Positions 11,075-21,456 of a DNA stretch of 64,000 nucleotides are shown here, piece after piece. The notes beneath the pieces were generated by a model. It saw nothing but the letters and a program-made list of their open reading frames with translations. It was not told the origin of the DNA and did not search any database. This DNA comes from Euryodendron excelsum (Eukaryota; Streptophyta; Magnoliopsida; Ericales; Pentaphylacaceae), in NCBI GenBank assembly GCA_033060915.1, contig CM065381.1, forward strand, positions 2,870,001-2,934,000, written 5' to 3'. A program made the translations under genes and the position numbers. Each line of letters begins with the position of its first letter. Position 1 is the first letter of the stretch.

Positions 11075-12811
11075 CTAGTTTCTCTCTCTAAGCTTCAAAA
11101 CCTTAATTCTTCTCTCTAGATTTTCAAAACCCTAGTTTCTCTCTCTAGGTTTCCAAAAATCCTAATTTCTCACTCTAGTTTTCCAAAACTCTAGGTCAAT
11201 CTAACCCTAGAAACTCTAGTTAGTAAACCTAGCTTAAGTTATCTAAGCATTAGTCTCAATTCAAAGTCTTAAATTCAAAAAGTATTTCCACGCTTGTTTT
11301 AAAAATCTTCACTCTCTTGAGTATTCAAAAATCAATTAATAAAATATTTTCAAATATTTTTGTGACCTTCTTAAATTATTTTCAAAAAGTTCTCATGAAT
11401 ATATCTTAACCAAAAAATGGCTAGATGCTTAGCTTTTCAAAAGTTATTTTCCAAAATGTTTTCTAAAAATTCACAATCCTATGGATAATCTTAACCCCCT
11501 CATGGTTAAGATTTTCAAAGGGAAGTGATCCATTAAGTGAAAGCTTCATGGTTTATATTATGATTGCGTACCCTAAATGTTTTTAAAAAAAATTCAAAAA
11601 AGATTTCAAGAGTCACATTCTTGAGATAATCTTAGTATTTTCATGACTAAGGTTTCTAAAGAAAAATAAAATATCAAGTGGGATCATAATGGTTCACATT
11701 ATGGTTCTAAAACCCTTAAAGGTATAAAAAAAAATATAAAGGGAAGTTTCTAGTCCTTTTTTAAAAAAGCATTTCGCAAAAGTCACAAGTTTAAGAATGT
11801 TTAGTTTTATCACTAATTAATATCTTAAAGGTGATGGAATATGCAAACAAACATTTTATAAGGTACAAAAAATAATTTCAAAACTCTCATGAGTTAATTT
11901 CAAAACACTTTCCAAAATTCTCTTAAGTTGATTCCAAAACACTTTTAAATTTCTCCTAAGTTGATTTCAAAACATTTCAAAAACTTTTTCGAGTTCATTT
12001 TCAAGCCAAAATTCCCTTGAGTTCAAGTTTCAAAACTTTTTAAGACTCCCTCGGGTTCATTTCCTATTCGTGCTCTATTATGAACTACTACTGGTCAGAT
12101 TCTTACCAAATGAGGTACATAGACAACTTAAAAAAAGTTAGGTGCAATCACATCTTTTCTTTTAAGTCGAACATCTCTTGAGTATCCTTTTCATTTAAAC
12201 CTTTTTCAAAACCCATGTTAAGCTTTCCTTTCTAATGAATTGTTTTCTAAAAACATGTATTATGCATTATTCATCTCTAAAATGATAACGAAATCCCGTT
12301 CTCAAAATTTTAATAAGTGGATACAGTGGATATTAAGTAACTGAAGATTAGTAAGTGAATTAAAAGTGAATCGACATACAGGTACCGAGTATCGGGCAAT
12401 GTAGGTTGATGATTTAAGTATATCTTTCCTACAAGTAACTGACCCTGAACTGTAAATTTCTAGTTTGAAGACCAATATGGAGTCACATTTTCAAAAGGTA
12501 TTTAAAACATTTTTAAAAATGTTGCTAAGAAAACCTCATTTTATGATAACCTTTTCCAGAAGGCATTTTCAAAGTACTTTCAAAAAATTTAAATTTAGTT
12601 TTTGGATTAAACTTTGTTTTAGATGACCTAACACATCTTTAATTATGTTAGGTAGCAACTCAAAACTTTTTTCCAATAACCCTTATTCAAATCAAATTTC
12701 AAAATTAAATCCCCGTCACTCTTGTTCTTTTAGGAGGATAAATTATAACATAGAGAGTACCGATTCTTTCCAAGCTAAGAGACTGTTTGGTTCAAAATCG
12801 GGGTGCGACAC

Positions 12812-12907
12812 ACTCTTGCACTTTATATTAATTCATACTTCAAGACCTTCATTTTTATTTATAATAATTAAGTCCTTACACTTTTAACTTATTACAATAT
12901 CAACCTT
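12812..12907 (+). repeat. Left arm of a diverged inverted repeat pair
   Basis: Reverse-complemented, this roughly 95-bp stretch aligns with 17722-17817. Shared blocks include GTTGATATT.TAATAA.TTAAAAGTGTAA.GACTTAAT and AAAGTGCAAGA. Identity is about three quarters by eye, and weaker similarity continues inward. This is the expected layout for terminal inverted repeats of a Mutator-like or other DNA element, later split by the insertion at 13193-17661. Alternatively both arms are independent copies of one dispersed repeat. Confidence 0.55.
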
Positions 12908-13466
12908 TAGTTTGAGAAATGAGCAAAAAATTTACATGTAACAATCACATGGCCTTTTTTAAGAGACAAATATATAAAATCTAACCCATTTTCATCTCAA
13001 AAACTCATGTGTATTTATGCTAGTTGAATTGGGGGAATTTATATGAAGCCTAGTTCTATTATACAAGAAATTTGTGATAGATTATTAAAAAAAAAAAAAC
13101 ATAATTATATATCTTTGGCCCTTGAAAAATGTAACATGTATCATCCCTCCAACCCAATTAGACATTAATTATGTCATATTAGGTGAGACGTGACCGCACA
13201 GGTCACTGTACCTACGAACGACACCTTAACACATATCCGGAAAAAAATGCAGCAGAATATAATAAATAAGAATATAATAAGACAAATATAATAAACTTTT
13301 CAAGATACATCAAAGGAAACCATAAATTATAGATACATTACCAACTGAAAAACAATCATCAACCTTCCAAAATTTTCTACCATTGTAACATGTTAATAGA
13401 AAACATAACACCAAGATTCAACGTCCAATATAAAACACAACCAAAAAACCGAAAGTAAGACAATGG

Positions 13467-15533
13467 TGTTGGTCCAAAAGGCAACCCAAGAGGGGGGTGA
13501 ATTGAGTTTTTCGAAGATTAATAGCAATTAAGATTAATTAAAATTAATTTAAGCAATATAACAGTGATCAATCTATGTGTAATGCAATGTAATTAGCAAA
13601 AGTAAAGAAAACAGAGCAATAGAAATGACACACAGATTTACCGAGGTTCAACCACAAACCGTAGTCTACGTCCTCACCCCAAAACCCCTTTGAAGTCTTC
13701 TTCCACTATATAATCTCCAATTACAAATGGGTTGCTGATTGACAAAGTGCTCAACTTACTATACACAAGAACTTCTACCTGAGTTTTTCAGCCACCAAGT
13801 GATTTTGTCCAAGCTCCACTCAAACTTACAAGAGTTTTTCTTTCTTAAGAGAACTCTCAAACTCTTAATTACAAGGGTATAAAAGTATACAAGTGAATCA
13901 CAAACTCTCTAACAAGAGTAGATTATACAATCAAAGCTCACAAGGCAAAGATAAGAGGAATGTTTAGAAATTTCAGTTGATTAGTTAGTTGAATCTCTTT
14001 ATTGTCTCTCTTTCTAGTTATAAATGCAGCTGGAAGCTTGTATATAAACCCCTGTATTGATTTCATCCGTTGGAGGTTGTTGGCCTTCATTTAATGCACG
14101 TTAGAAAAACTAGCTATTATATTTTAGGGGTCGACTCCAGGCCTGTAGAGTTGACACTTCTAGTTTTGCATTTACTAGATGTTATCCACTGTCTCCATGA
14201 GTTCGCTCTTCATATCAATGAGTCGACTCCTTGTTCATTCTATCTTCACTTCATTTTGCTTCTGTCGTCATGAGGCGACTCTTCAATTTCACGAGTCCGC
14301 TCTTTGTACAGAAAACTTGCTTTAGGTTTCATGAGTCGATTCTTTATATCAAAGAGTCGGCTCTTTGCTCATTTGATCTTCAAATTTTTTACGTCTGTCT
14401 TCATGAGACGACTCCTCATTTCCATAAGTCGGCTCTTTGTCCATTTGTTTTCAAGCTTTAGCTTCTGTGTTCATGAGGCGACTCTTCATTTCCATGAGTC
14501 CACTCATTGATCATTTTGTCTTCAATCCTTTTACGTCTGTATCCATGAGGCGACTCCTCATCTTCATGAGTCTGCTCATTGCCTAGAAATCTGCATTCTG
14601 TCTTTCAATGATCCAAATCATTTCAGCAGCAGTATAAGATCTTCAAGGAATCTTCTCTTTGGGGTCTGATGATCAATTAAATCTCTTTAACTCATTAAGG
14701 TTATCTTCTATTTAATTTGGATTGAATCAATCATTTAATATACATCTTTTCTTGACTTTTAAACTGTCAAAGCTTCATTAGATCAATGTAGTTCTCTTCT
14801 TCATCATTTGCAAAGCTTCTGCTTTCATTGTAGAATACTCTCTTTCAATGCCAAGTTTTCTCAAATATGTAGAGCTTCACAATGCTTCATTGCCGATTTA
14901 TTCTCTTTGCTAAAAGTTTTTCTTTCTTCTTTAAAATTACTTCAATGAGACTTTTGCAAACTTGATGAAATCTCTTCATGCATATTATCTACATTGATTT
15001 TTTATATCTCAGAAGAATTCTTCACTTTGATTTCATGTAGAGATCAGACAATTAATGTAAATCTTATTCTCAAGCAACTTCAATCACATAATCTGGATTT
15101 GATCTCTCCATTCTTGATGAAGTCTTCTCTTAAGCATTTTCAATATCTTCAACAAACAAATTGTCTTCAACTGATATTTGCATATTCTAATGAAGTCTTC
15201 AATGTTTCTTGAGTATAAGTCAGTCTTTAATGAGTCTATGCATACTTGATGAAAGCTTCATTTGAACAACTTCAATTTCTTCGAATATAAAACATTTGTT
15301 TGAAGTAGAAATATGCGTTAATCCTCTGTTTGGTTCATTGCATAGCTCTTAGAATTCATTGCTTGATCTTAAACTTGTTGTACAATTACTTTGACAAGTA
15401 TTAGACTTAGGATTGAACTTTAAGTCTAAATTATAAACTTTATTAATATGCACACTAAGTAAATGCATTAGTAAAATAACGCAAAGGTTTGGTTATCATC
15501 AAAATTAACATGGAAATCAACCTTGAGTCAACA
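13467..15533 (+). mobile_element. Solo LTR, 2067 bp, with perfect 5-bp target duplication
   Basis: The element starts TGTTGGTCC and ends GAGTCAACA, the TG..CA form of LTRs. It is flanked by identical AATGG pentamers at 13462-13466 and 15534-15538. A motif near its start (CCCAAGAGGGGGGTGAATTG) is a common signature near the beginning of long plant LTRs. A TATA box (TATATAAA, 14041-14048) fits a U3/R promoter. No primer-binding site, polypurine tract or internal coding region follows, so this is one LTR left after recombination between two. Family is uncertain; a Copia or SIRE-like origin is possible. It lies inside an older insertion, so it is the youngest layer of the nest. Confidence 0.85.
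14180..14585 (+). repeat. Tandem array inside the solo LTR, period about 100 bp
   Basis: About four diverged copies alternate CATGAGGCGACTC or CATGAGACGACTC with CATGAGTC.GCTC, separated by CTTCAT- and CATTTGTCTTCAA-like spacers. The half-site GAGTCGACTC is palindromic. The array lies directly downstream of the LTR TATA box at 14041-14048, in what would be the R/U5 part. Confidence 0.65.
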
Positions 15534-17129
15534 AATGGAGCTCTCCCAAGCCCCAAGACTCGATATCCTGACATCGGTATGAATGTCACCACGACAAGGA
15601 TTAAGACTATAGTGAACCGAACTCAATCTTTTGCTCACTTGTCAAAAAAGTCTGTGTGGGCGTGAGCAAAAAGTCAACGTGCTTACAGTAGATAAAGAAA
15701 TTCATAAAGAATGATAATAAGCACCCACAATGCACACCTAGGTATAAATGATCAATATATATACATATATATATATATATATTTATGTATATATCATGGA
15801 TTCCTCAATACAATAAATGTATCACCCATATGTGCGAGCGCAATTTTAGATAACGTTAGCCCAATATATCGATGACGCGTTATCAATAAATGCCCACCAT
15901 GGCACCCCTAAATTAGTCTACTGTGACTAAGTATTGGTTAATCTACCGTGGTTAACTCTCTCCAGTGCAATGCAAGACACATAATATCGATGGTATGCAA
16001 TGTTACCATATATATAATCAATGTTTCCACATAACTTCTAATATATATAAATATTAATTTCACCTCATACATGAATACCTTTAACACTTCATAAGAATTC
16101 ACCACCACCATACATATAGAAAACAAATAATTCATTGAGTATGAATAAGATTATCCCAAAACCCCACTTGTCACCGCACACACATTACGCCAAAGATCAT
16201 TTCTTAGTTGACGTTGAAAGATCTTACTCTTTGTTAGTTCTTATCACCACAACCGTGTTAGTTTAGAAAACTCAATGTATAATTTTGTAAAATAATCGAA
16301 CAAAATGTAGACACCCTAAACAAACTATAGAACTAAAATCATGCATTAAAAATGCCATATGATAACCTTAATTAAGTTTCCAATGCATTGCAATAGTTTG
16401 AGTACTAAAATTCACTAAGTCCTCTAATTTGCCAAAAATGACACAGACCTTATAATCTAAACATAATTTTGTGAGCTTATACCAAACAATTTCGACATTT
16501 GGGGAATATAAAATGGACATATTAGAGAGTATTACTACCAAATTTCACATTTATTAAATAAGGATACGTATTTATTTTGTATTTTATAAAATAGGATAGT
16601 CAGAAATGATAATTTAATTGTAGATAGGCTATTTTTGAGAGATTCTTAACATAAGTAAATGACATCAAAATGACCTAAAATTTACTATGTATTATCATCC
16701 ACATTTCTAATAGATACAATAAAAATTTCATAATTTTTGAATTACTCTAACTTGGTTGAATGTTCAATCAACCTAGGGGTCACAGATCTGGGCATCAGAA
16801 TTTAGAAGAGATAGTCCTACTTCAAAAATTCACCATAATTTGAAAATACAATATTTTTAAGTGAAACCAAAGCCCAAATACCATTGCAACTCTAATTTAA
16901 AGTATTCAATAATTCAACCACAAATAAGATTTTTAGCTAGGTCAAAATATCTTCAAACAGTAGTCTTTTCACAAAAACGACTCTGCTATGGTAGTCATGG
17001 ATGATTTTAAGTTTTACCATGGAAAATCTTACCTCTTATTCCCATATAATACAAATAAACATGCAAGAAACCATGAATATACCATACACAAATATAAATA
17101 TGAGATAACTTACTTTAGGAATGAAGACA

Positions 17130-17410
17130 CAAGCTTTCCCTTTCAATCTTCTCTTCCTCCTCTTCTCTATCTCTTTTCTCCTCTCTTCTTCTTACTCTTT
17201 TTTTTTTTCTCCTTTCTCCTTTCTTTTTCTTCTTCTTCTTCTCTCTCTATCTCTTCTCCTTCATACGAATGAAACCAACCCACCAACACCCTTTAAGATT
17301 TTCCTCTCTCTTAGGATGCTAGAGCACTCAACCCCACTAATCTTTTTTTTTTTTTTTTTTTTTCTTTCTCTTTTGTCTCTTTGTCCCTTCTTGTCTTCAT
17401 TTTCCTTTTG
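17130..17410 (+). repeat. Long polypyrimidine tract
   Basis: About 280 bp in which the plus strand is almost all C and T, made of CTT, CTCC and T-run blocks, broken only near 17262-17340. It creates long serine/leucine/phenylalanine frames that I do not accept as genes. Confidence 0.8.
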
Positions 17411-17721
17411 AATCCCCTTGAGTATCCTATGCACACATTCACTACTAACTCATTATTTAACTCAGTAATGACTCATCCACCTACTCACCAATAACTCACC
17501 AACCAACTCACTAATAATTTACTAATAATGAAATGACACATGTTGCACACACAATTTACAATTAACCATGCAATTAATACAAATTAGATGAAGTAAACTA
17601 ATTCAAATAATTTTAATATGCAATTAAATTAATTATAAAATTATGAGATTAGGGTTTCACAACGTGCTTGTCATATACTAATTTTTCGTTTACTTTTAAA
17701 ACAAAAGTTAATATAAAGTTG

Positions 17722-17817
17722 ATATTATAATAAATTAAAAGTGTAATGACTTAATAACTATAATTGAAAGTGAAGGCATTGGAATAAGATTTAGCGTAAA
17801 GTGCAAGAACACAAAGT
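17722..17817 (-). repeat. Right arm of the diverged inverted repeat pair
   Basis: Partner of 12812-12907 (see there). The similarity reaches the left arm's outer edge at the motif AAAGTGCAAGA. Beyond it the right side continues with an A/T-rich stretch, whereas the left side is cut off by the LTR-like end at 12810. Confidence 0.55.
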
Positions 17818-17819
17818 GT

Positions 17820-18330
17820 ATGGATTAAAATTTTTTTCTCAAGGTAGATTTAATTCAATATAATGAGGTTTTCCAATTACCAAATACCAATGATATTACG
17901 ATGAAAGATAAGTAACAGCAATATATGTATGCACATATATATACATACATGTATATAATGATGAAGAGGACTAACAACATTATATACTAGTATATATTTA
18001 CATAGGTATGTTATGTAACGAAAGCATAGAAAAAAAAAATCAGAAAAATCAGAAAGGAACAAAATATATGGAAATGTGGAAAATGGTCCCTACCAAAGCG
18101 GGCTCTCTTGCCTTTATGTTTCTGCATGAAAGATGGGCCGGTGACCGACCCGGTGGCCGACCCTAAATTCCTTCCCTCGTCCCACTGTTCTTTTATTCCC
18201 TCTTTTAATGCTCACGAAGCCAAAGCAGCAGCCCCATCATCACCAACCATAAAAAGTCTTTCTCCGGGCATCTTTGCCTCTGTCTACACATACTAATTAA
18301 CCCATATGTTAAAGTAATATTTGTTAATGT
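17820..18330. other. Intergenic, no gene recognised
   Basis: AT-rich with a TATATA/CATATA patch at 17920-18010. About 18090-18290 is GC-richer and carries a 62-codon chance frame (18108-18296) without a motif. It could be part of an unrecognised transcript, but nothing supports that. Confidence 0.5.
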
Positions 18331-18432
18331 TATGTTTGGATTATAAATTTATAAAAAAATAAGTATTTTAAATTTTTATTTATTTTATTTTTATATATTT
18401 TTACCTTATTTTTTTTTTACAACCAAACATAA
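18331..18432. mobile_element. Short hairpin, MITE-like
   Basis: The left end TTATGTTTGGATTATAAAT and the right end, reverse-complemented TTTATGTTTGGTTGTAAA, pair across about 100 bp of A/T. This is the shape of a small non-autonomous element. The interior is low complexity and no target duplication is clear. Confidence 0.45.
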
Positions 18433-18544
18433 ATATGATTTCATATTCTTTTACTTTTTTTTCTTAATAAATTTTAAATTCAAATATAACTAAATAAAAT
18501 ATAAAAATAAATCATTAATGAGAAAAAAAAGGGGGGCAAAAAAT

Positions 18545-19830
18545 CTAAAATGACTGCATTCAATTCAATATAATATCACATATGTATAGAAAGATCTGAA
18601 GATTCTGATCAACTACTTGGACGTGTAAAAAGGACTCACTAGTCACTACACATCATAAAGGTTCCTCATTCTTTTTTTTTTTTTTTTGAATTTTTTATTT
18701 TCCATTCTCATCTCTCCCCCCTTTTTTTTTTTTTTACTTTTCTTCCATTTTATCATTCCATTTCCATTTTACTCTTCATCTTCATCCTCTCACAGTTTCT
18801 TTTTGTATTATTCTCTTTAAAATTATTTTCTTGAATTTAAGAGCATGTAAAGATTTATTTATTATTATTTTTCCTGTGAAATTTTTTTTTGCGAGTTGCT
18901 GAAGAAATAATGTCTTCCCACAAAAGTCATATTCTCCAACAGTAAAGGCACCTGATTCTTTGAAGTTTTTATTTTTCATTTTAATCCCCATTCTCCCCCC
19001 CCCCCCCCCCGGGCGATACTTTTCTTCCATTTTACCATTTCATTTCCATTTTACTCTTCATCTTAATTCTCATCCTCTCACAGTTTCTTTCAGTATTGTT
19101 TTCTTTAAAATTATTTTCTTAAATTTAAGAGCGCATAAAGATTTATTTCACATTATTTTCCCCTTGAATGTGATTTTCTTTTTTCTTTTTGCAGGTTACC
19201 GGATAAATAAAGTCTTCCCACTAAAGTCATATTTTCCAATAATAATGCAAACTCTATTTATTGTGTATGTTTTTTTTGTTTTTGTGTCTCTCTTCTGTTT
19301 CTTTTCTGAGTATGTCTCTTTTTATTTATTTTTTTCATGTGTTTATCTTAAATTTGAGAGGAGATCGGATGAATAAGAAAATATATAAGTTTAGATTAAC
19401 TGTGAAGTGAAGGGAATAAAGCTCATGTTCTCATCCTCTAGTGGTAATAAAAATAGAAACTAATTATGGGTGTTCATTTCTTGCTGAATATTTTGTTCAG
19501 TTTTGCAGTTCATTACTCTCTATTTACAAATCTTTAAAAGACCAAAACAAATTCGAAAAATAATGCATTCAAATATATAGAAAGATCTGGAGAGGCCAAC
19601 AAAAGTTACCTGTAAAAGAGACTGATCACATATCACAAAAGATTCCTGATTTTGTTATTTCTACTTTTTTTTTTTTTTAACTGTTCTTCAATTTTTACCA
19701 TTCCATAGTCAAATCAGTACTACAGAATAATTACTGTTATCATTGATTTTGGGTCTTAATTATCTTCATGACTCTCTTCAAGTCATGTTAATTTCTTGTT
19801 TAATATTTTAATAAATTTTACAGTTCATCT
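18545..19830 (+). repeat. Duplicated blocks upstream of the villin gene
   Basis: Block A at about 18680-18945 recurs at about 18958-19245: both carry CTTTTCTTCCATTTTA.CATT, CTCATCCTCTCACAGTTTCTTT, TAAAATTATTTTCTT.AATTTAAGAGC and GTCTTCCCAC.AAAGTCATATT. Block B (GAAAGATCTG… up to the T run) at 18585-18690 recurs at 19575-19675. Block C (TTTCTTG….CAGTTCAT) at 19475-19515 recurs at 19790-19830. The last copy runs into the probable transcription start of the villin gene, so the promoter region has been built by repeated local duplication. Confidence 0.75.
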
Positions 19831-19849
19831 CCATCTCTCTCCTCGCTGT

Positions 19850-20127
19850 GGGGGCCTCTTTGCTGCCATTAGTGGTAAGCACGCCTGGCATTCATCATTC
19901 CCTCCAAACCCTGGACTTCTCTCTCTCTCTCTCTCTCTCTCTCTAGGCTGTTGTTATTTGCTGTTCTTCTTCTTCTTCTTCTTCAAACCCACTTTCCTCT
20001 TTGTTACCTTTTTCTGCCTCCGACTCTTACTGGTTCTGTTTCGCAAAGATCAAGCTTAATTTTGTGCAAGTTGCGTCATTAGATTGGATCTGTCGATTCG
20101 TTTACGGTTAATTTCTTGCACAGAAAG
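19850..20127 (+). other. VLN4: Probable non-coding first exon of the villin gene
   Basis: A CT-rich stretch including a (CT)n run (19918-19945), typical of plant 5' leaders, ends in CAGAAAG followed by the donor GTAATC at 20128. The next exon begins after TTTCAG at 23724 and carries the start codon at 23791. The upstream end of this exon is not determined by the sequence; 19850 is an estimate. Confidence 0.55.
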
Positions 20128-21301
20128 GTAATCCCCCAGTGGAATTGTGTTTTTTTATGTTTGTTTTGTTGTTGTCGTTTTTTTATTCTTTTTCATTGTG
20201 AGCTTAATAGTTTTCAAATTGCCTTTTCCCCCCCTCAAATCAATGAAATTTTTTTTTTTTAAAATCTTTTTTGAGTGTTTGGTTTCGAGATTTGGATTTC
20301 TGGAATGTTTTCTTTGTTAATGAATTGATTAAGAAATTCAGACGATTTTGTTTTTTTATGTTCCATATATGTATATATGTATGTGTGTGTATATCATATG
20401 TATGTCTGGTTGGGTTGGTTAGGGTCTGATCTAATTCTCAGATTTGGGTGAAGTAAACTAATTGCTGATCTGGGTTGAGTTGTGCTAATTTTGCATCGAG
20501 TAGGACTATAGTTATCATGGGAAATTCAGATAAGTATGATTGTTCAGTATTTCGGTTGGAAAAGAATTTCGATGCTTAAAAGAATGGAACAATCTGTAAT
20601 ATCATGTTCGAGTGCCAATGCTTGGTAACAGTGCAATCTAATATTTCCAGAATGGAAGAATTTCAAGATCAGGATAATGAGAATATAATATTATTTTTTG
20701 CCTTCTGTGGCCCTGTATTTGATTTTGTGCCTGTATCGGAGCGAGAACTGAGAAGTGATGGTTGTGAAGCTTAAAAAATTTCTTCATATAAATACATTGG
20801 CTTCTAAAGCAAAAAGAATGAATTGTTGTTCTTTTTTTTTTTTTTTTTGGTTTTTTTCTCTTTCTACGAATGTTTCACATTTCCAATCCAACCTCTCGAA
20901 ATTGATCACAAAACATCTGACTTCTGTAGCTCTGCTGCTACGTTCTCTTCCCTCCCCTGCAGTCCCCTTGTACTTCCTCTCCCGCCTTTTTTTTTGGGTT
21001 AAATTGTGGAGCTCTTTTAATTTGATGTCTTCATTAGTCAGCTTCCACTTCTCATTTATTTTTGTTATTTCTCAACTTTATTGTATTAGGGTTAGCGACT
21101 AAGCTTTACAATATCCTACGCATTTATTGAACACTGGACCAGTACCTCTAAAACAATAGCATAAAGTTCCGTCCAGATAGCTGCAGAAGTGGATAGCGTA
21201 CTTTAATCAGGTGAAAAAGCGGTTGGGAAATGAGTCAATAGGCATTTGTTGGACCAAGTTCTTTTTGCTTTGTTTTGTTTTGGGAACGCTTAGTATCCTC
21301 T

Positions 21302-21456
21302 GTTTTTGCTTTATTTGCAGGATTTCACTATTGGGTAGGTAAAATCTTTGGTCGGACATACCCTGAAACTTTAGGTCAAATCCATTTTTGGATCACTTTT
21401 TTCGGGGTTAATCCGACCTTCTTTCCTATGCATTTCTTAGGGCTTTCAGGTATGCC
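21302..21456 (+). pseudogene. cox1: Mitochondrial cox1 fragment (NUMT) in villin intron 1
   Basis: Translation gives [20 protein letters not shown] and then [30 protein letters not shown]: an uninterrupted internal piece of cytochrome c oxidase subunit I. The match to plant mitochondrial cox1 is nearly exact, ends abruptly on both sides, and lies in the intron between 20127 and 23724. One residue differs (H where mitochondrial copies usually have Y). A proline codon CCG stands where the mature protein normally has Leu, which would fit an unedited genomic C, so transfer as DNA rather than edited RNA. It is a relic with no function in itself. Confidence 0.93.

Larger units (their letters stand above)
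8900..12810. mobile_element. LTR-retrotransposon-like AT-rich repeat DNA, boundaries unresolved
   Basis: The block is non-coding, strongly enriched in TTTTCAAAA and CCCTAG-type words, and holds a tandem array (10031-10375) and an inserted MITE (10696-11074). It ends at 12810 with TCGGGGTGCGACA, a terminus style I associate with LTRs of Tat/Ogre-type gypsy elements, directly abutting a different repeat at 12811. I could not find a matching left terminus or a target duplication. The call as a degraded LTR or non-autonomous element is therefore an inference from composition and the right end only. Confidence 0.4.
13193..17661 (-). mobile_element. Candidate solo LTR or remnant, split by a younger insertion
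   Basis: The pentamer ACGTG stands at 13188-13192 and again at 17662-17666. Read on the minus strand the insert starts with TGTGAAACCCTAATC, an LTR-like TG start. The other end (…GTGCGGT) lacks the expected CA. Without the nested element at 13467-15533 the insert is about 2.4 kb. It includes a TA microsatellite near 15750-15785 and the pyrimidine tract at 17130-17410. No gag-pol reading frame is present. The boundaries rest on a single 5-bp match plus one canonical terminus, so they are tentative. Confidence 0.4.

Noticed and set aside
16988..17411. Overlapping frames rich in Phe, Leu and Ser, with membrane-protein look
   Set aside because: Produced by the polypyrimidine tract; no conserved motif and the frames overlap in two registers.
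18960..19376. 138-codon hydrophobic frame
   Set aside because: Low-complexity T/C-rich DNA within the duplicated promoter blocks.
20755..21102. 115-codon frame in villin intron 1
   Set aside because: Phe/Leu/Ser-rich chance frame around T runs; no domain, no start context.
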